Position numbers and translations under genes: made by a program
Source of the DNA: Diospyros lotus
Taxonomy: Eukaryota; Streptophyta; Magnoliopsida; Ericales; Ebenaceae
NCBI RefSeq assembly: GCF_014633365.1
Contig: NC_068346.1
Coordinates: forward strand, 31,724,639-31,788,638
Direction: 5' to 3'
DNA: 64,000 nucleotides
Notes under the pieces: model-generated
The model's input: only the letters and a program-made list of their open reading frames with translations
Databases searched by the model: none
Told to the model about the DNA's origin: nothing
Shown: positions 9,614 to 20,712 of the stretch, piece after piece
How positions within the stretch are numbered: the stretch's first letter is position 1
Layout: every line of letters starts with the position of its first letter

Positions 9614-10951
9614 TTGGACTATGACAGTTCGGATGTTCTTGTGGTTTCAAAATATTCGGATGAAGTGGTATGGGTTTTAGATTCCGGATGCTCCTTCCAT
9701 ATGTCACCTCACATAGAATGGTTTTTGAATTATAAAGACATGAGTGGAGGGAAGGTTCTTCTCGGTAATAACCAAGAGTGTGGAATAAAGAAGATTGGAG
9801 ATATTAAGCTAAAGATGTTTGATGGATCAATCAAAATTTTGACATCTGTTAGGTATGTCCCAGAACTTAAAAGAAATCTGATTTCTCTAGGAGAATTAGC
9901 TAAGAATGGCTACAGTTATAGTGGTTGTGGGGATATTCTTAAAGTAGCTAAAGGATATCTTATATGTATGAAGGCAGTCCTTAAAAATGGGATATTTGTT
10001 ATGATAGCTTCCACAGTATGTGGAGATGCAGCCATGGGGGAAGAAAAGACCTATGAACTATCAAAACTATGGCATTTTAGGATGGCTCATATAAGTTTCC
10101 AAGGGCTTAAAGAATTAGCTAATCAAGGGATCTTAGGTTCTAAAAAATTGACAGATTTAGATACATGTGAAACTTGCATCTATGGAAAATCTGTAAAAAC
10201 AAAATCCCCTAAGAAAGCATTGCATATCACTAAAGGTCCTTTAGAATATGTCCATTCGGACTTATGAGGCCCTAGTCAAACTCCAACTCATGGTGGAGTT
10301 AGGTATTTTCTTTCTATTATAGATGACTATTCAAGAATAGTTTGGGTTTCTGTTTTAAAAACAAAAGATAACACTTTTGATGCTTTTAAAACTTGGAAAA
10401 TCATGATTGAAAATCAAAAGGGTGGGAAATTAAAAGTCATTAGAACTGATAATGGCTTAGAATTTTGTAATAAGGAATTCACCCAATTGTGTAATGAAAA
10501 TGGCATCTTAAGACATCTTACTGCCCCTGGAAATCCTAAGCAAAATGGCCTGGCCGAGCGCATGAATAGGACCCTCTTTGAGAGGGTAAGATGTATGCTA
10601 TTCCATGCTAGGCTTTCAAAAGCATTTTGGGGAGAGGCTGTTGTTTCAGCAGCCTATTTAATAAACAGATTACCTTCATCAGCCTTAGAATTTAAGACTC
10701 CTTATGAAATGTGGTATAATCATAAGCCAAACCTAGATCACCTTAGGGTTTTTGGGTGTCTAGCTTATGCACATATAAAACAAGGAAAATTAGAGCCTAG
10801 GGCTAAGAAGTGTGTGTTTATTGGTTATCCTTTAGGAGTTAAGGGGTATAAGTTGTGGAATTTTGAAAAAGATATGCCTAGAACCATGATAAGTAAAGAT
10901 GTAACCTTTAATGAAAATTCATTTATCGATTTAAGAAGTGAAAATGAGGAT
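9614..10951 (+). pseudogene. Copia-B protease and integrase
   Basis: The aspartic protease motif LDSGCS (about 9680) is intact. It is followed by an integrase zinc-binding region (LWHFRMAHIS, then CETC) and a core with HSDL, IRTDNGLEF and NGLAERMN, supplying the D, D and E of the catalytic triad. A TGA at 10265-10267 stands where Trp is expected right after HSDL (G to A). The block ends where RTE-1 inserted, in the low-conservation hinge between integrase and reverse transcriptase. Confidence 0.88.
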
Positions 10952-10968
10952 AGGAAAAGGAAAGATAA
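10952..10968. repeat. Left target-site duplication of RTE-1 (17 bp)
   Basis: AGGAAAAGGAAAGATAA here and AGAAAAGGGAAAGATAA at 14279-14295 differ at two positions and flank RTE-1, as expected for target-primed insertion of a LINE. Confidence 0.75.
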
Positions 10969-11003
10969 CAACAACAACAACAACATATCCAGCCTTTATC
11001 CCA

Positions 11004-11627
11004 CTATGTGGGGTCGGCTACATGAATTCTAGACTTCCATATATTTTTGTCTTTTGTCATATCCTCATTTAGATTCATATATTTCATATCAAATTTTAAT
11101 GTCTCTCTCAAAGTCTTCTTGGGTCTACCTCTACCTCTTTTTGTGACTAATTGTTTCATTTCATCAACTCTCCTCACATGAGCGTCTCTTAGACTCCTTC
11201 TCACATGACCAAACCATCTTAGTCTAGTTTCTCTCATCTTCTCCTCGATTGGCACTACTCCTACCTTATTACGAATAACTTCATTTCTAATTTTATCCTT
11301 TCTTGTATGTTCGCACATCCATCTTAACATCCTCATCTCTGCTACACTCGTCTTTTGCTCATGCTGGTATTTAACTGCCCAACATTCTGAGTCATACAAC
11401 AAGACTGGTCTTATAGCTGTCCTATAAAATTTTCCTTTCAATTTTAATGGGATTTTACCATCACATAACACCCCCGATGCATTTCTCCATTTTAGCCAAC
11501 CTGCCTTAATTCTATGTGCGACATTCTCGTGGATTTCTCCATCTTTTTGAATTACTGATCCCAAATATCGAAAATGGTCTTTTCTTTGTAAGATTTGGTC
11601 TTCTAATTTTATTATAACATCATCCAC
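11004..11627 (-). pseudogene. RTE-1 C-terminal region
   Basis: Encodes FRYLGSVIQKDGEI, AIRPVLLYDSECWA, MRMLRWMCEHTRKDKI and LRWFGHVRRS, the conserved post-RT region of plant RTE elements, ending HVADPT. Function of this part is not well defined. Offset by one frame from the RT block. Confidence 0.85.
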
Positions 11628-12825
11628 TCTTGCATTTTTTACTAAATTTGTATTCCATATATTCTGTTTTCTTTCTACTTAATTTAAATCCCTTAGATTC
11701 TAAATTATTTCTCCACAACTCAAGCTTAGTGTTCACTCCTTCTTTTGTTTCATCCACCAACACTATGTCGTTTGCAAATAGCATACACCATGACACATCT
11801 GTCTGAATATCTTTAGTGAGTTCATCCATTACTAGGGCAAATAAGTATGGACTTAGTGCAGAACCTTGATGCAGTCCTATTGTAGTTGTAAATGGTTCAG
11901 TATCCCCTCCGCATGTTCTGACCCCTGTCTCTACACCATGATGCATGTTCTTAAGGGCTTGTATATAGGCTATTTTGACTCCTTTCTTCTCTAGAACCCT
12001 CCATAATACTTCTCTAGGGACCCTATCATAGGCCTTTTCTAGATCTATAAACACCATATGTAGGTCCTTCTGATGATCTCGATACCTTTCCATTAGACGT
12101 CTCAGTAAATATATAGCTTCCATTGTTAATCTACCAGGCATGAAACCAAACTGATTTTCTGACACCTTTGTTTCCTTTCTGAGCCTCTGCTCTATTACTC
12201 TCTCCCAGAGTTTCATGGTATGACTCATTAACTTAATTCCTCTACAATTTTCACAGTTTTGAACATCTCCTTTGTTCTTGTATATAGGAACCAAAGTACT
12301 CTTCCTCCACTCATCTGGCATCTTTTTTGATTTAAGGATGGTGTTAAATAGTTGCGTTAGCCAGGAGATGCCCTCTTCTCCCATGCATTTCCATGCTTCT
12401 ATTGGTATATTATTTGGTCCCACTGCCTTATGATTTTTCATCTTTTTTAATGCTTGCCTTATTTCATTTGAACTTATGCGTCGATAGAATATGTAGCTCA
12501 CATTCCCTTCGAAGTTATTAAGATGTCCCAACCTAACTTTTGTGTCACCACCATCATTGAATAATTTTGTGAAATACTCCTTCCATCTCTCCTTAATCGC
12601 TCCCTCATTTACTAAAACATTTTGATTGTCATCTTTTATGCATTTCACTTGATTTAAATCCCATGTTTTTCTTTCTCTTGCTTTAGCTAATTTATATATA
12701 TCCCTTTCTCCATCTTTTATATCAAGTCGTTTATATAGATTCTCATATGCTTTTGACCTTGCTTCACTAACAGCTTTTTTTGCTGCCTTTTTTGCTTCTT
12801 TATAATTTTTTTTGATTTTCTTCAT
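11620..12825 (-). pseudogene. RTE-1 reverse transcriptase
   Basis: About 400 codons with RTE-type RT blocks: [57 protein letters not shown] and [20 protein letters not shown]. The metal-binding motif, normally FADD in this family, reads FAND here (codon AAC at about 11775 on plus), and RTE-2 has FADD at the same place. The change removes a catalytic Asp, so the enzyme should be dead. The frame then stops at KCKSG and the tail shifts to 11004-11627. Confidence 0.9.
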
Positions 12826-13275
12826 TGTTGCATTGATATACCGCCTTATAGCAAGTTTTCTTATTTTTAATTTTCAATTGTACCTTTTCATTCCACCACT
12901 AAGACTCCTTAAGGTTAGGAGCTCTACCATTTGTCTCTCCAAGGACTACCTCTGCCGTGCTTTTCAGAGCATTAGCCAGTTCTTTCCACATTTGGTTTGT
13001 CTGTCTTTCTCCATTCCATTCCCTTCTACCCCTTAATTTTTCTTTGAAGATTAGTTGTTTCTCCCCTTTTAAATTCCACCACCTGATTCTTGAATTTTGT
13101 TTTATGTGATTTTTTCTCTTCCAATTTCTTACTTGGACGTCAAGTACTAGAAGTCTATGTTGAGTAGTCAAACACTCTCCCGGTAACACCTTACAATTCC
13201 TACAATATAACCGATCCTCTTGTCTCATGAGGAAGTAATCTATTTGGGTGCTTGAGGTGATATTTTTATATGTGA
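12826..13275 (-). pseudogene. RTE-1 endonuclease C-terminus and linker
   Basis: Continues the element in a shifted frame (RQEDRLYCRNCKV, LTTQHRLLVLD, IRWWNLKGEKQ) to a stop after APNLKES at 12899, where RTE-2 reads on with WWWNEEV. This is the end of the nuclease fold plus the linker to the reverse transcriptase. Confidence 0.8.
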
Positions 13276-14172
13276 TTAAGTGTTCGTCCCTTTTTTGAAC
13301 CTAGTATTGGTTATAATGAGTCCATATGCCATAGTAAAATCTAGGATAGATTTACCCTCATTATTAATTTCCTCGAATCCATACCCTCCGTGTACCTCTC
13401 TATATCCGTTTCCGTCTCTACCCACGTGCCCATTTAAGTCACCTCCTATAATCATTTTCTCTCCTCTTGGTATCATTTGTATGAGTCCCTCTAGGTCCTC
13501 CCAGAATTTTGCTTTTATCTCATCACCTAACCCCGCTTGTGGTGCATATGTACTAAAGATATTCATAGTCATTCTTTCTAGACTAATCTTCACCATAATA
13601 ATCCTATCCCCTATTCTCTTTGCATCCACTACCTCATCTATTAAGCTTTTATCCATAATAATCCTCACTTTATTTTTCGCTCGATCAGTTCCTGTGTACC
13701 ATATTTTATATCCAGCTTCTGATAAAGTTTTTGCTTTTTTCCCTACCCATCTCGTCTCTTGAAGACACATAATATTAATTTTTCTCCTAATCATCACATC
13801 CACCACTTCCATAGCTTTGCTTGTTAATGTTTCTATGTTCCATGACCCAATCCTTAATCTATGATTTTGTTTTTGGCCTTGACTTTGGATTTGGTTTTGT
13901 TTTTGGCCTTGAATTTGATTTTGTTTTTGGCTTTGGTTTTGGTTTTGGTTTTGATTTTGATTTTGATTTTGATTTTGATTTTGATTTTGGACTAGCTTCT
14001 TTATCCACATCCGTCCAAGCAAATGCGGGAACCCTTGCTCATTTATCACTACATCCGGGCGCTGATGCAGCGGTCCTAGCTCACTTGTCACTACACGGGG
14101 GCAGTGTAGCGCGTCGCTATGAAGGGTTACGCCCACGCTCAAACGATTTTTCATAATTTGTCTAGAGTTCAT
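13276..14172 (-). pseudogene. RTE-1 endonuclease domain with QN-repeat linker
   Basis: The frame opens with about 60 residues of leader, then an uninterrupted Gln-Asn repeat (about 20 QN/QK/QS units, encoded by TTTTGA/TTTTGG hexamers at 13860-13990 on plus), then the endonuclease: GSWNIETLT, MCLQETRWVG, STYAPQAGLGDE and IIGGDLNGHVGRDGNG carry the Asn, Glu, Tyr and Asp/Asn positions of exonuclease-endonuclease-phosphatase nucleases. The frame is lost after NTRFKKG (one base fewer than in RTE-2 near 13290). It would nick target DNA to prime reverse transcription. Confidence 0.88.
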
Positions 14173-14278
14173 GTTTTGAATTCTACTTAGTTTTACGTTG
14201 GCTGTCGGCTACCTAACACAACCTTCCTCTTTTATCCGGGCTTGGGACCGACTGTGGATAACATCCCCAGGCGGAGTT

Positions 14279-15658
14279 AGAAAAGGGAAAGATAAAGCTG
14301 TAAATTTTGAACAGCAACATCAGGATGCTGTTGCTATTCAAAATTCTCGTTTAGAACCATTCCAGGACCAGCCAAGTGTTGGTGAAGAATCCTCAAGCCA
14401 AGATAGTCTTGATAGATCTATAGAAGTGAGAGGCTCATCCAGTTATGATGAAGATGAGCATATGGACAGTGCTGGTTCATCCAGTACAGTTGGGGATCCT
14501 ATTGGAGATAGGTATAATGTAGGAAGGGATAGACAAAGAAGAATAAGTAGACCTCCAGTGAGGTATGGGTTCTCAGATCTGGTTGCATATGCACTCTTAA
14601 GTGCAGAAGAAACAGCAGGAGAAGAACCTCAAACCTATGAAGAAGCTATAAATTCTAAGGACGCTCAGAAATGGCAGGAAGCCATGGAACCTGAGATGAA
14701 TTCCTTAAGAAAGAATGAAACATGGGTGTTAGTGAATAGACCTTTGGGAAAAAGAATTGTTGGCTGCAGGTGGTTGTTTAAGGTAAAAGAAGGAGCTCAA
14801 GATAGCCTTGAACCTAGGTATAAAGCTAGGTTAGTAGCTAGGGGTTTCACCCAAGTAGCAGGAATTGATTTTAATGAAGTGTTTTCACCAGTTGTAAGGC
14901 ACACTTCTATAAGAATTCTGCTTGCAATAACAGCCCATCTTGACCTTTACCTAGAGCAGATGGATGTTACCACTACATTCCTTCATGGTGAATTAGAGGA
15001 AGAAATTCTAATGGATCAACCTAGAGGGTTTGAAGTTAGGGGAAAAGAAGACAAGGTTTGTTTGTTGAGGAAGTCCTTATATGGACTAAAGTAGTCCCCT
15101 AGGCAGTGATACAAGAAATTCGATTCTTTTATGATAAGTCAAGGGTTTATAAGAAGTTCTTTTGATTGTTGTGTCTATCTTAAACATATTTCCACTAAAA
15201 TAACAATTTATCTCTTGCTTTATGTAGATGACATGCTCATAGCAAGTCAATCAACAGCTGAGATTCAAAGTTTAAAACTTAAACTCAAGTCAGTGTTTGA
15301 GATGAAAGAACTTGGTGAAGCCAAGAAGATTTTCGGAATGAAAATATGTAGAGATAGGAAGAACAAAACTCTTCAGCTATCCCAGAAAACCTACTTATAG
15401 AAAATTATGAGAAAATTTCATATGTTGGATGCAAAAGTAGTAAATATATCATTTGCTCAACATTTTAAACTTTCTCATGCTCAATCTCCAACAGATAAAA
15501 AGAATTTATCAGAAATGAAGAAAATTCCCTACTTTAATGCTGTTGGCAGCATTATGTATGCAATGGTGTGTTCTAGGCCTGATTTAGCTCATGCCATGAG
15601 TGTGATAAGTAGATTTATGGCAAATCCAGGGAAAGAACACTGGACATCAGTTAAATAG
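14279..15658 (+). pseudogene. Copia-B hinge and reverse transcriptase
   Basis: After the RTE-1 duplication the copia frame resumes (acidic/Ser-rich hinge to about 14560) and runs into RT: WQEAMEPEMNSL, TWVLVNRP, ARLVARGFTQ, MDVTTTFLHGELEEEI, SLYGLK and LLYVDDMLIA (YVDD intact near 15222). Stops at 15092 (TAG), 15107 (TGA), 15398 (TAG) and 15656 (TAG) all stand where Gln or Trp is usual. Confidence 0.88.
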
Positions 15659-16195
15659 GTATTTAGATATCTAAAAGGATCAATTGACAAGGTTCTGATT
15701 TATGGTGGAGCTGATGACTTTAAAAATCTAGACATTATAGGATATTCTGATGCTGATTATGCTTTAGATTTAGATAGGAGAAGATCTACAACCGGTTATG
15801 TATTTAAATTGTGGAAGTCTACAATTAGTTGGAAATCTAACCTTCAATTAGTTGTAGCTATATCAACAACCGAATCGGAGTATATAGCTGTAACAGAGGC
15901 TGTTAAAGAGTCTTTGTGGCTGAAAGGTTTGATTAGTGAACTCCTAAGATGTAATGTGAGGATTATTTTAAAGTGTGGTAGTCAAAGTGCCATCCATTTG
16001 GCCAAAAATCAGAGTCATCATGAAAGAATAAAACATATTGATATTAGATATCATTTTATAAGAGAAGTCCTTGAGAAGGAGGTAGAGCTTATAAAAGTTG
16101 CTGGAAGTGAAAATGCTGCAGATATTTTCACTAAGGCAGTCCCATTGTCCAAATTACTTCATTGCTTAATGTTGTTACAGTTTGATGTGTTTTGA
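15659..16195 (+). pseudogene. Copia-B RNase H
   Basis: Contains FRYLKGSIDK, SDADYALDLDRRRSTTGY, STTESEYIAV, KHIDIRYHFIREV and ENAADIFTKAV, the standard copia RNase H blocks. The open frame from 15809 runs to 16195, about 85 bp before the 3' LTR at 16281. Confidence 0.87.
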
Positions 16196-16280
16196 TTGAT
16201 GTGTTTTCAGGATATTCAAGAAGTGAACAGAGCTAGAAGGTTGAAATTCCAGGATTACTTAAAGCAAAATGGTGGAGATT

Positions 16281-16856
16281 TGTTACTGTTTTGCCTAAAG
16301 TAATTAAATGCTGGATTTATTGAAGAAATTAGGAAGAAATAAAGATGATTTGGCAGCAGTTAGTTAATAGGACATAAATGTAACTAATTGTTTTATTAAG
16401 GGTGGATTTGACTTTTATAAAGTTAGTTATTTCCCCTTAGATATTTCCGCCTCCTTTCGTCTATAAATAGACGGGTGCGGAGGCCAGTTTTCATCATTCA
16501 TTCATATCTTTCATTCCTTGGGTTCGAATACAGTGAGATGCGAGAGTAAGAGCTGTGTGATTCTAGTTCTTGTTGTCTTCATTAGAGTATTGTATTCGAG
16601 AGGCAAGGTGGAGTGAAAGAGGGGTATTCTTGTACTGGTTTTTGATTTGTTTCTAGTGGATTGATTGCTTCTTGGATTGCTAGATGTAGTGCCATGTAAA
16701 TGGCATGAACCAGGGTATATCTTGTGTGCTGCAATCTGGTTTGGTTTCTCTACTTTTTAATTCTGTTTTTATTTTCTACTTTCAGTATTCAATGTTGGTT
16801 TGAATTCGGTGAGGTTCTTGAGTGATTCTTGAGAGATCATAGTCTCGGTTTTAACA
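16281..16856 (+). repeat. Copia-B 3' LTR
   Basis: 576 bp, TGTTAC...TAACA with intact TG and CA ends, followed by the GCAGC duplication. Confidence 0.93.
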
Positions 16857-16861
16857 GCAGC

Positions 16862-19458
16862 CAGCATGGTCTGCATCAGTGTAGATCGTTAGGGACAATT
16901 CACTAGAGGTAGGTGCAAATAGCAACCCTAGACCTATTGTGCCCTTGAGATATCGAAGTAACTGTTTACAAGCCATCCAATGTTGCACTTTAGGAGAGGG
17001 TTGCACTTTAGGAGAGGATAGGAAGTGACTCAATTTATTAACCACAAAAGCTATATCTGGTCGGATAGAGGTCAAGTATTGGAGAGAACCAATAATGGTT
17101 CTATAGAGTGATGGATCAAAAAAACTATCCCCTTCATCAGTCAATGAAATGTCCAAGTTCACTGGTGTTTCACAGGGCTTGCAATCTTGCATTCCCACCT
17201 TTTTCAACAAATCCAATGTGTATTTGGATTGTGTAAGATACATACCACTAACATCTCTATGAGCCTCAAAACCTAGGAAATAATTGACTAAACCTAAGTT
17301 TTTGAGCTCAAAATAAGTGTCCAAATCATGGATACAGGCCCTAAGAGCAATAGGATCAGACCTCGTGACAAGAATATCAACATACACTAATATGAACAAT
17401 ACAACTTTAGTGGTTCTCTTAATGAACAAAGAAGCATCTGAAACAAATCTAATAAAACCCCAATTTTGCAAAGCTATCCTTGATTTGGTGTACCAAGCTC
17501 TAAGTGTTTGTTTGAGACCATAGAGTGACTTTTTCAGCTTACAAACATAGGAGGAAAATCTGGAATCAATAAAGCCCTCAAGCTGTGACATGTATACATC
17601 TTCAGTTAGGTCCCTATTGAGAAATGCATTATTAACATCCACTTGTTGTATGTTCCAATCAAAGGTGACTGCCAAGAAAAATAAAACTCTAATGGTGGGA
17701 GCCTTAACAATAGGACTAAAGGTCTCCACGTAGTCTATTCCAGGGGTTTGAAGAAAACCCTTAGCTACCAAACGAGCCTTATGGTTGAGAATTGATCCAT
17801 CAGATTTATACTTGACCCTAAATACCCATTTGCAACCAATAAGATTCATATAAGATGAAAATGGAACTAAATCTCATGTATGATTGTGCTGTAATGCAGA
17901 GAATTCCTCCTTCATAGTCGTAATCCAATGAGGATCTAAGAGAGCTTCATGGACTGAATTAGGTTTTGGGGTACTCATTAATGCATGAGGAGAGGTAGCA
18001 ACAGGCTGTTTGGACTTAGATCGAGTTATCATAGGATGAATAGAGGGTGCTGGAGCAAGTTTATGTTTAGGAATATGGGGTTGAATAGGTTGACAAGACT
18101 GCTAATTTGAAGAAGGCTCTGAAGACATAATAGGAGAGGAAACAGAATCATCAGGATTGGAAGGTGATAAGGAAGGAACTGAAGATTGTGCTACTTGAGG
18201 AACATCAGAAGAAAGAGAAGGAAGGAAATGAAGGATAGAGATTGAAGGACCATGAGATTGAAATGCAGATGAGGAACAAGCTGAGGGTAAGAACAAGCTA
18301 GGATAGGGATACTCATTTGGATTAAATTTAACATGTCTAGAGACATATATTCTACCCGAAGGATGTAAACATTTATCCCCCGCTTGAACATGGTTATAAC
18401 CAAGAAACACACATTTGGAAGAATGAAAATCAAACTTGTGTTGTTTATAAGGTCGAAGATAGAGAAATCAAGAGCACCCAAAAGGTTGAAGATTAATGTA
18501 GTTAGGTTGTTTATGATAAAGTAACTCAAATGGACAGCAAAATTTTAGGTGTAGATAGCTGTTTGAAATGCTTCCACCCAAAATTTTAAAGGCATATGAG
18601 TATGGGCTAACAATGTAAGACCCATCTCAGCTATATGTCGATGTTTTCTTTTAGCAACGCCATTTTGTTGGTGTGTATAAGGATATGTAAAACGAGGCTG
18701 AATGCCATAGGTCTGAAGGTAGGGCAAAAAGGCTTTAAATTCTCCCCCATTATCAGTTTGCAAGGCTTTTAGTTTTGAGTTGTATTGTAACTCAGCAAAC
18801 TTGTGAAAATTCACAAAAGTGGGTAAGGCATCAGACTTCAGTTTCAAGGGAAATAGCCATGTGTATCTAGTATAGGCATCAACAAAGATAAGATAGTAAT
18901 GATAACCCTCAACAGAAGTAATAGAAGCTGGACCCCATACGTCAGAATAAATCAATTCTAAAGGTTGTTTTGCTGTAATGGGACAATGAGCAAATGGAAG
19001 TTGGTGTAATTTGTCAATTTTATAGGAATCACAAAAGAAAATATCAAACTTGGAAAAAGAAATATGAAGTTTATTCAAAACATGTTGTAGTACATGAGAT
19101 GCAGGATGCCCCAATCTGACATGCCACTGCTCCTCGACATTACTTGTTTGGGCTAGATTTATGCTAGATGATAGATCTGGAGAGAACATATACTGTTTTG
19201 TACATTTATTTGAAGAAACAGGAAAAGTAGCAACAACCTCTAAGGTCTTGAAAGAAGGAATAGCCTAGGACTCGAACACAGCATGACCAAATGATGGTAC
19301 CAACTGATATAGGCCATCTTTTAAGTGTTCCTCGGAGTAGCACCAGCCCCAAGTCCTTGTCTTTAATCAAACAAGAAGTAGAATTAAACTTAGCAACAAT
19401 ATTATTATCCTTTGTAAGCTGAGATACACTAAGGAGACTCTTCTTCATCTGAGGAATA
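16862..19458 (-). pseudogene. Copia-A integrase, hinge and reverse transcriptase
   Basis: Read right to left: a pre-integrase region (about 19190-19458), integrase (HVRLGHPASH, FCDSYKIDKLHQLPF, YSDVWGP, LQTDNGGEFKAF, THQQNGVAKRKHRH), a Ser/Pro-rich hinge (18102-18410), and RT (GCKWVFRVKYKS, QQVDVNNAFLN, LYGLKQTLRAWY). The RT metal motif reads YVDI instead of YVDDI: one Asp codon is missing near 17371-17380. It ends in TDADHAGC at 16862, where Copia-B is inserted. Several stops and frameshifts. Confidence 0.88.
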
Positions 19459-19463
19459 TGAAG
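19459..19463. repeat. Target-site duplication of Copia-C (left copy, TGAAG)
   Basis: TGAAG here and at 29364-29368 flank Copia-C exactly. Confidence 0.85.
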
Positions 19464-19563
19464 TGTAAGAATGGAAACCCTATGGCAGAAGAATTACAAA
19501 ATAGTGGCTGAGAGAATAGCGAGAATTGGAAATCGATTGTTTTTGATTACTGAAACATTACAT
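19464..19563 (-). repeat. Copia-C 3' LTR, outer piece
   Basis: First 100 bp of the LTR in plus orientation (TGTAAGAATGG...), cut at the TACAT target of Copia-D. It continues at 24453-24597. Confidence 0.9.
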
Positions 19564-19809
19564 TGTTGGAGATCACGTGACATGACTAACTAAAAAGTTT
19601 AGTTAGTCTTTTCTATGTTTAGTTTTCTGTTAAGCTTGCTGGTTATAAATTAAGTGTTGGCTTTTACGATAGTTGTGTATCGAAGTTGGTTGGTTATATA
19701 TATCAGCATTTGTTCTCATTTTCTGTAACTTTGGAAAACTGAATAATACAATTTCAACTCTCTCTCTATTCCTCGCTAAGTTGTTTCTTGTCGATATCAT
19801 ATTTTAACA
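19564..19809 (+). repeat. Copia-D 5' LTR
   Basis: 246 bp with a TATATATA box near 19695 and the TGGTATCAGAGC primer site immediately after at 19810-19821. Confidence 0.92.
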
Positions 19810-19837
19810 TGGTATCAGAGCTTTTGGATTAACATCC

Positions 19838-20712
19838 ATGGCGTCACATCCGAGTTCGGCTTTTGCTTCTCCTCTTCCTCCTTATGTCTCTTCATCACTT
19901 GTTTGCGTCTCAGTCGAATTTTTCCAAGATGACCAAGGCGTTCAACTATGTTTCGATCTGTACAACTTTCTTTTTTGGAAAGCACAGATCTCTACCACTA
20001 TTTGTGCTTTCGACCTTCAGCCGTTTATCAACAAGACTTCACCTCCTCCAAAATTTATAGCAACTTCAGACGCTGATGCAGAAGATGGTACAACGGTGAA
20101 TCCAGAGTATCTAACCTAGATGCGATCTGACCAGTTGTTGCTTGGCTGGCTGTTTTCAACCATTGACAAGGAAGTTTTAGCTCAAGTGATTCATTGCGAA
20201 TCATCCTCTGAGGTATGGTCATATTTAGAGAGTTTATATTCGAGGCAAACAATCGCTAAATCTTTTCAACTCAAGCAACAACTTCGGTCGGTCAAGAAAG
20301 ATTCTATGTACTCAAGATTAAAACGATAGGACACTCTCTCACTGCTATAGGTGAACCACTAAATGATAAGGATATGCTTCTAGCTATTCTTAATGGATTG
20401 TCTCAAGAATATGAGACTGTTGTCAGTCTCATAACATATCAAATGGATGACATAGATCTAGACAAAGTGCGGTATTTTCTGTTAATGTATGAACAGAGAT
20501 TGAGTGTCAAGAATTCTGTAACTACTGAGTCGTTTTTACCGTCTGCAATGAATGTAAATCCAAGTGACAGCAAAGCAAGAGGTGGTGGTTCAATGAATCA
20601 AGGTGGAGGTTACATACAATCTAGAGGTGGTTATAATCGTGGAGGAAGAGGTAGAGGTCGTCAATCTAATAGACGTGTATACTGTTAGCTTTGTGGAAAG
20701 CCAGGACATGTT
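19838..20712 (+). pseudogene. Copia-D gag
   Basis: ATG at 19838 (MASHPSSAF). Capsid blocks LFWKAQISTTICAFD, RSDQLLLGWLFSTI, HCESSSEVWSYLESLY and LLAILNGLSQEYE, then a Gly/Arg-rich tract (GGGYIQSRGGYNRGGRGRG) and the start of the zinc knuckle. Stops occur at 20117-20119 (Trp position), at 20327 after a small deletion, and at 20686-20688 (Gln of the knuckle). The Gly-rich tract is RGG-like and probably binds nucleic acid. Confidence 0.87.

Larger units (their letters stand above)
10969..14278 (-). mobile_element. RTE-1: near full-length RTE-clade LINE inside Copia-B
   Basis: A 3.3-kb minus-strand non-LTR element with an apurinic-type endonuclease followed by a reverse transcriptase and a short CCHC-less tail. 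The 3' end is a (TTG)n repeat (CAA units at 10969-10984 on plus), the hallmark of RTE elements instead of poly(A). The 5' end at 14278 reads AACTCCGCCTGGGGATG, shared with RTE-2 (58149). It is flanked by a 17-bp duplication. A one-base loss in the endonuclease, a stop in the linker and an altered reverse transcriptase motif make it inactive. Confidence 0.92.
8132..16856 (+). mobile_element. Copia-B: Ty1/copia (Tork/Tnt1-like), nested in Copia-A
   Basis: Bounded by 576-bp LTRs (8132-8707, 16281-16856) with GCAGC duplications. A primer site TGGTATCAGAGC follows the 5' LTR and a purine-rich stretch precedes the 3' LTR. The internal order is gag, protease, integrase, reverse transcriptase, RNase H, interrupted by RTE-1 at 10969-14278; without it the element is about 5.4 kb. 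LTRs differ at about 12 of 576 positions by eye, so it is younger than Copia-A, as the nesting demands. The gag start (ASATPAGRYDIEKFD) and LTR size suggest the Tork/Tnt1 lineage, which is a family-level guess. At least six in-frame stops make it defective. Confidence 0.92.

Noticed and set aside
13280..13762. 160-codon plus-strand open frame
   Set aside because: It is the antisense of the RTE-1 endonuclease. The same shadow appears over RTE-2 (57107-57622).
13860..13990. Regular short repeats that could suggest a CRISPR-like array
   Set aside because: They are contiguous 6-bp hexamers with no spacers, inside a LINE reading frame in a plant genome.
8132..16856. Copia-B LTR start initially set at TGTTTTGCC (8138/16287)
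   Set aside because: Moving it six bases left gives TGTTAC...TAACA ends and an exact GCAGC duplication, which fits better.
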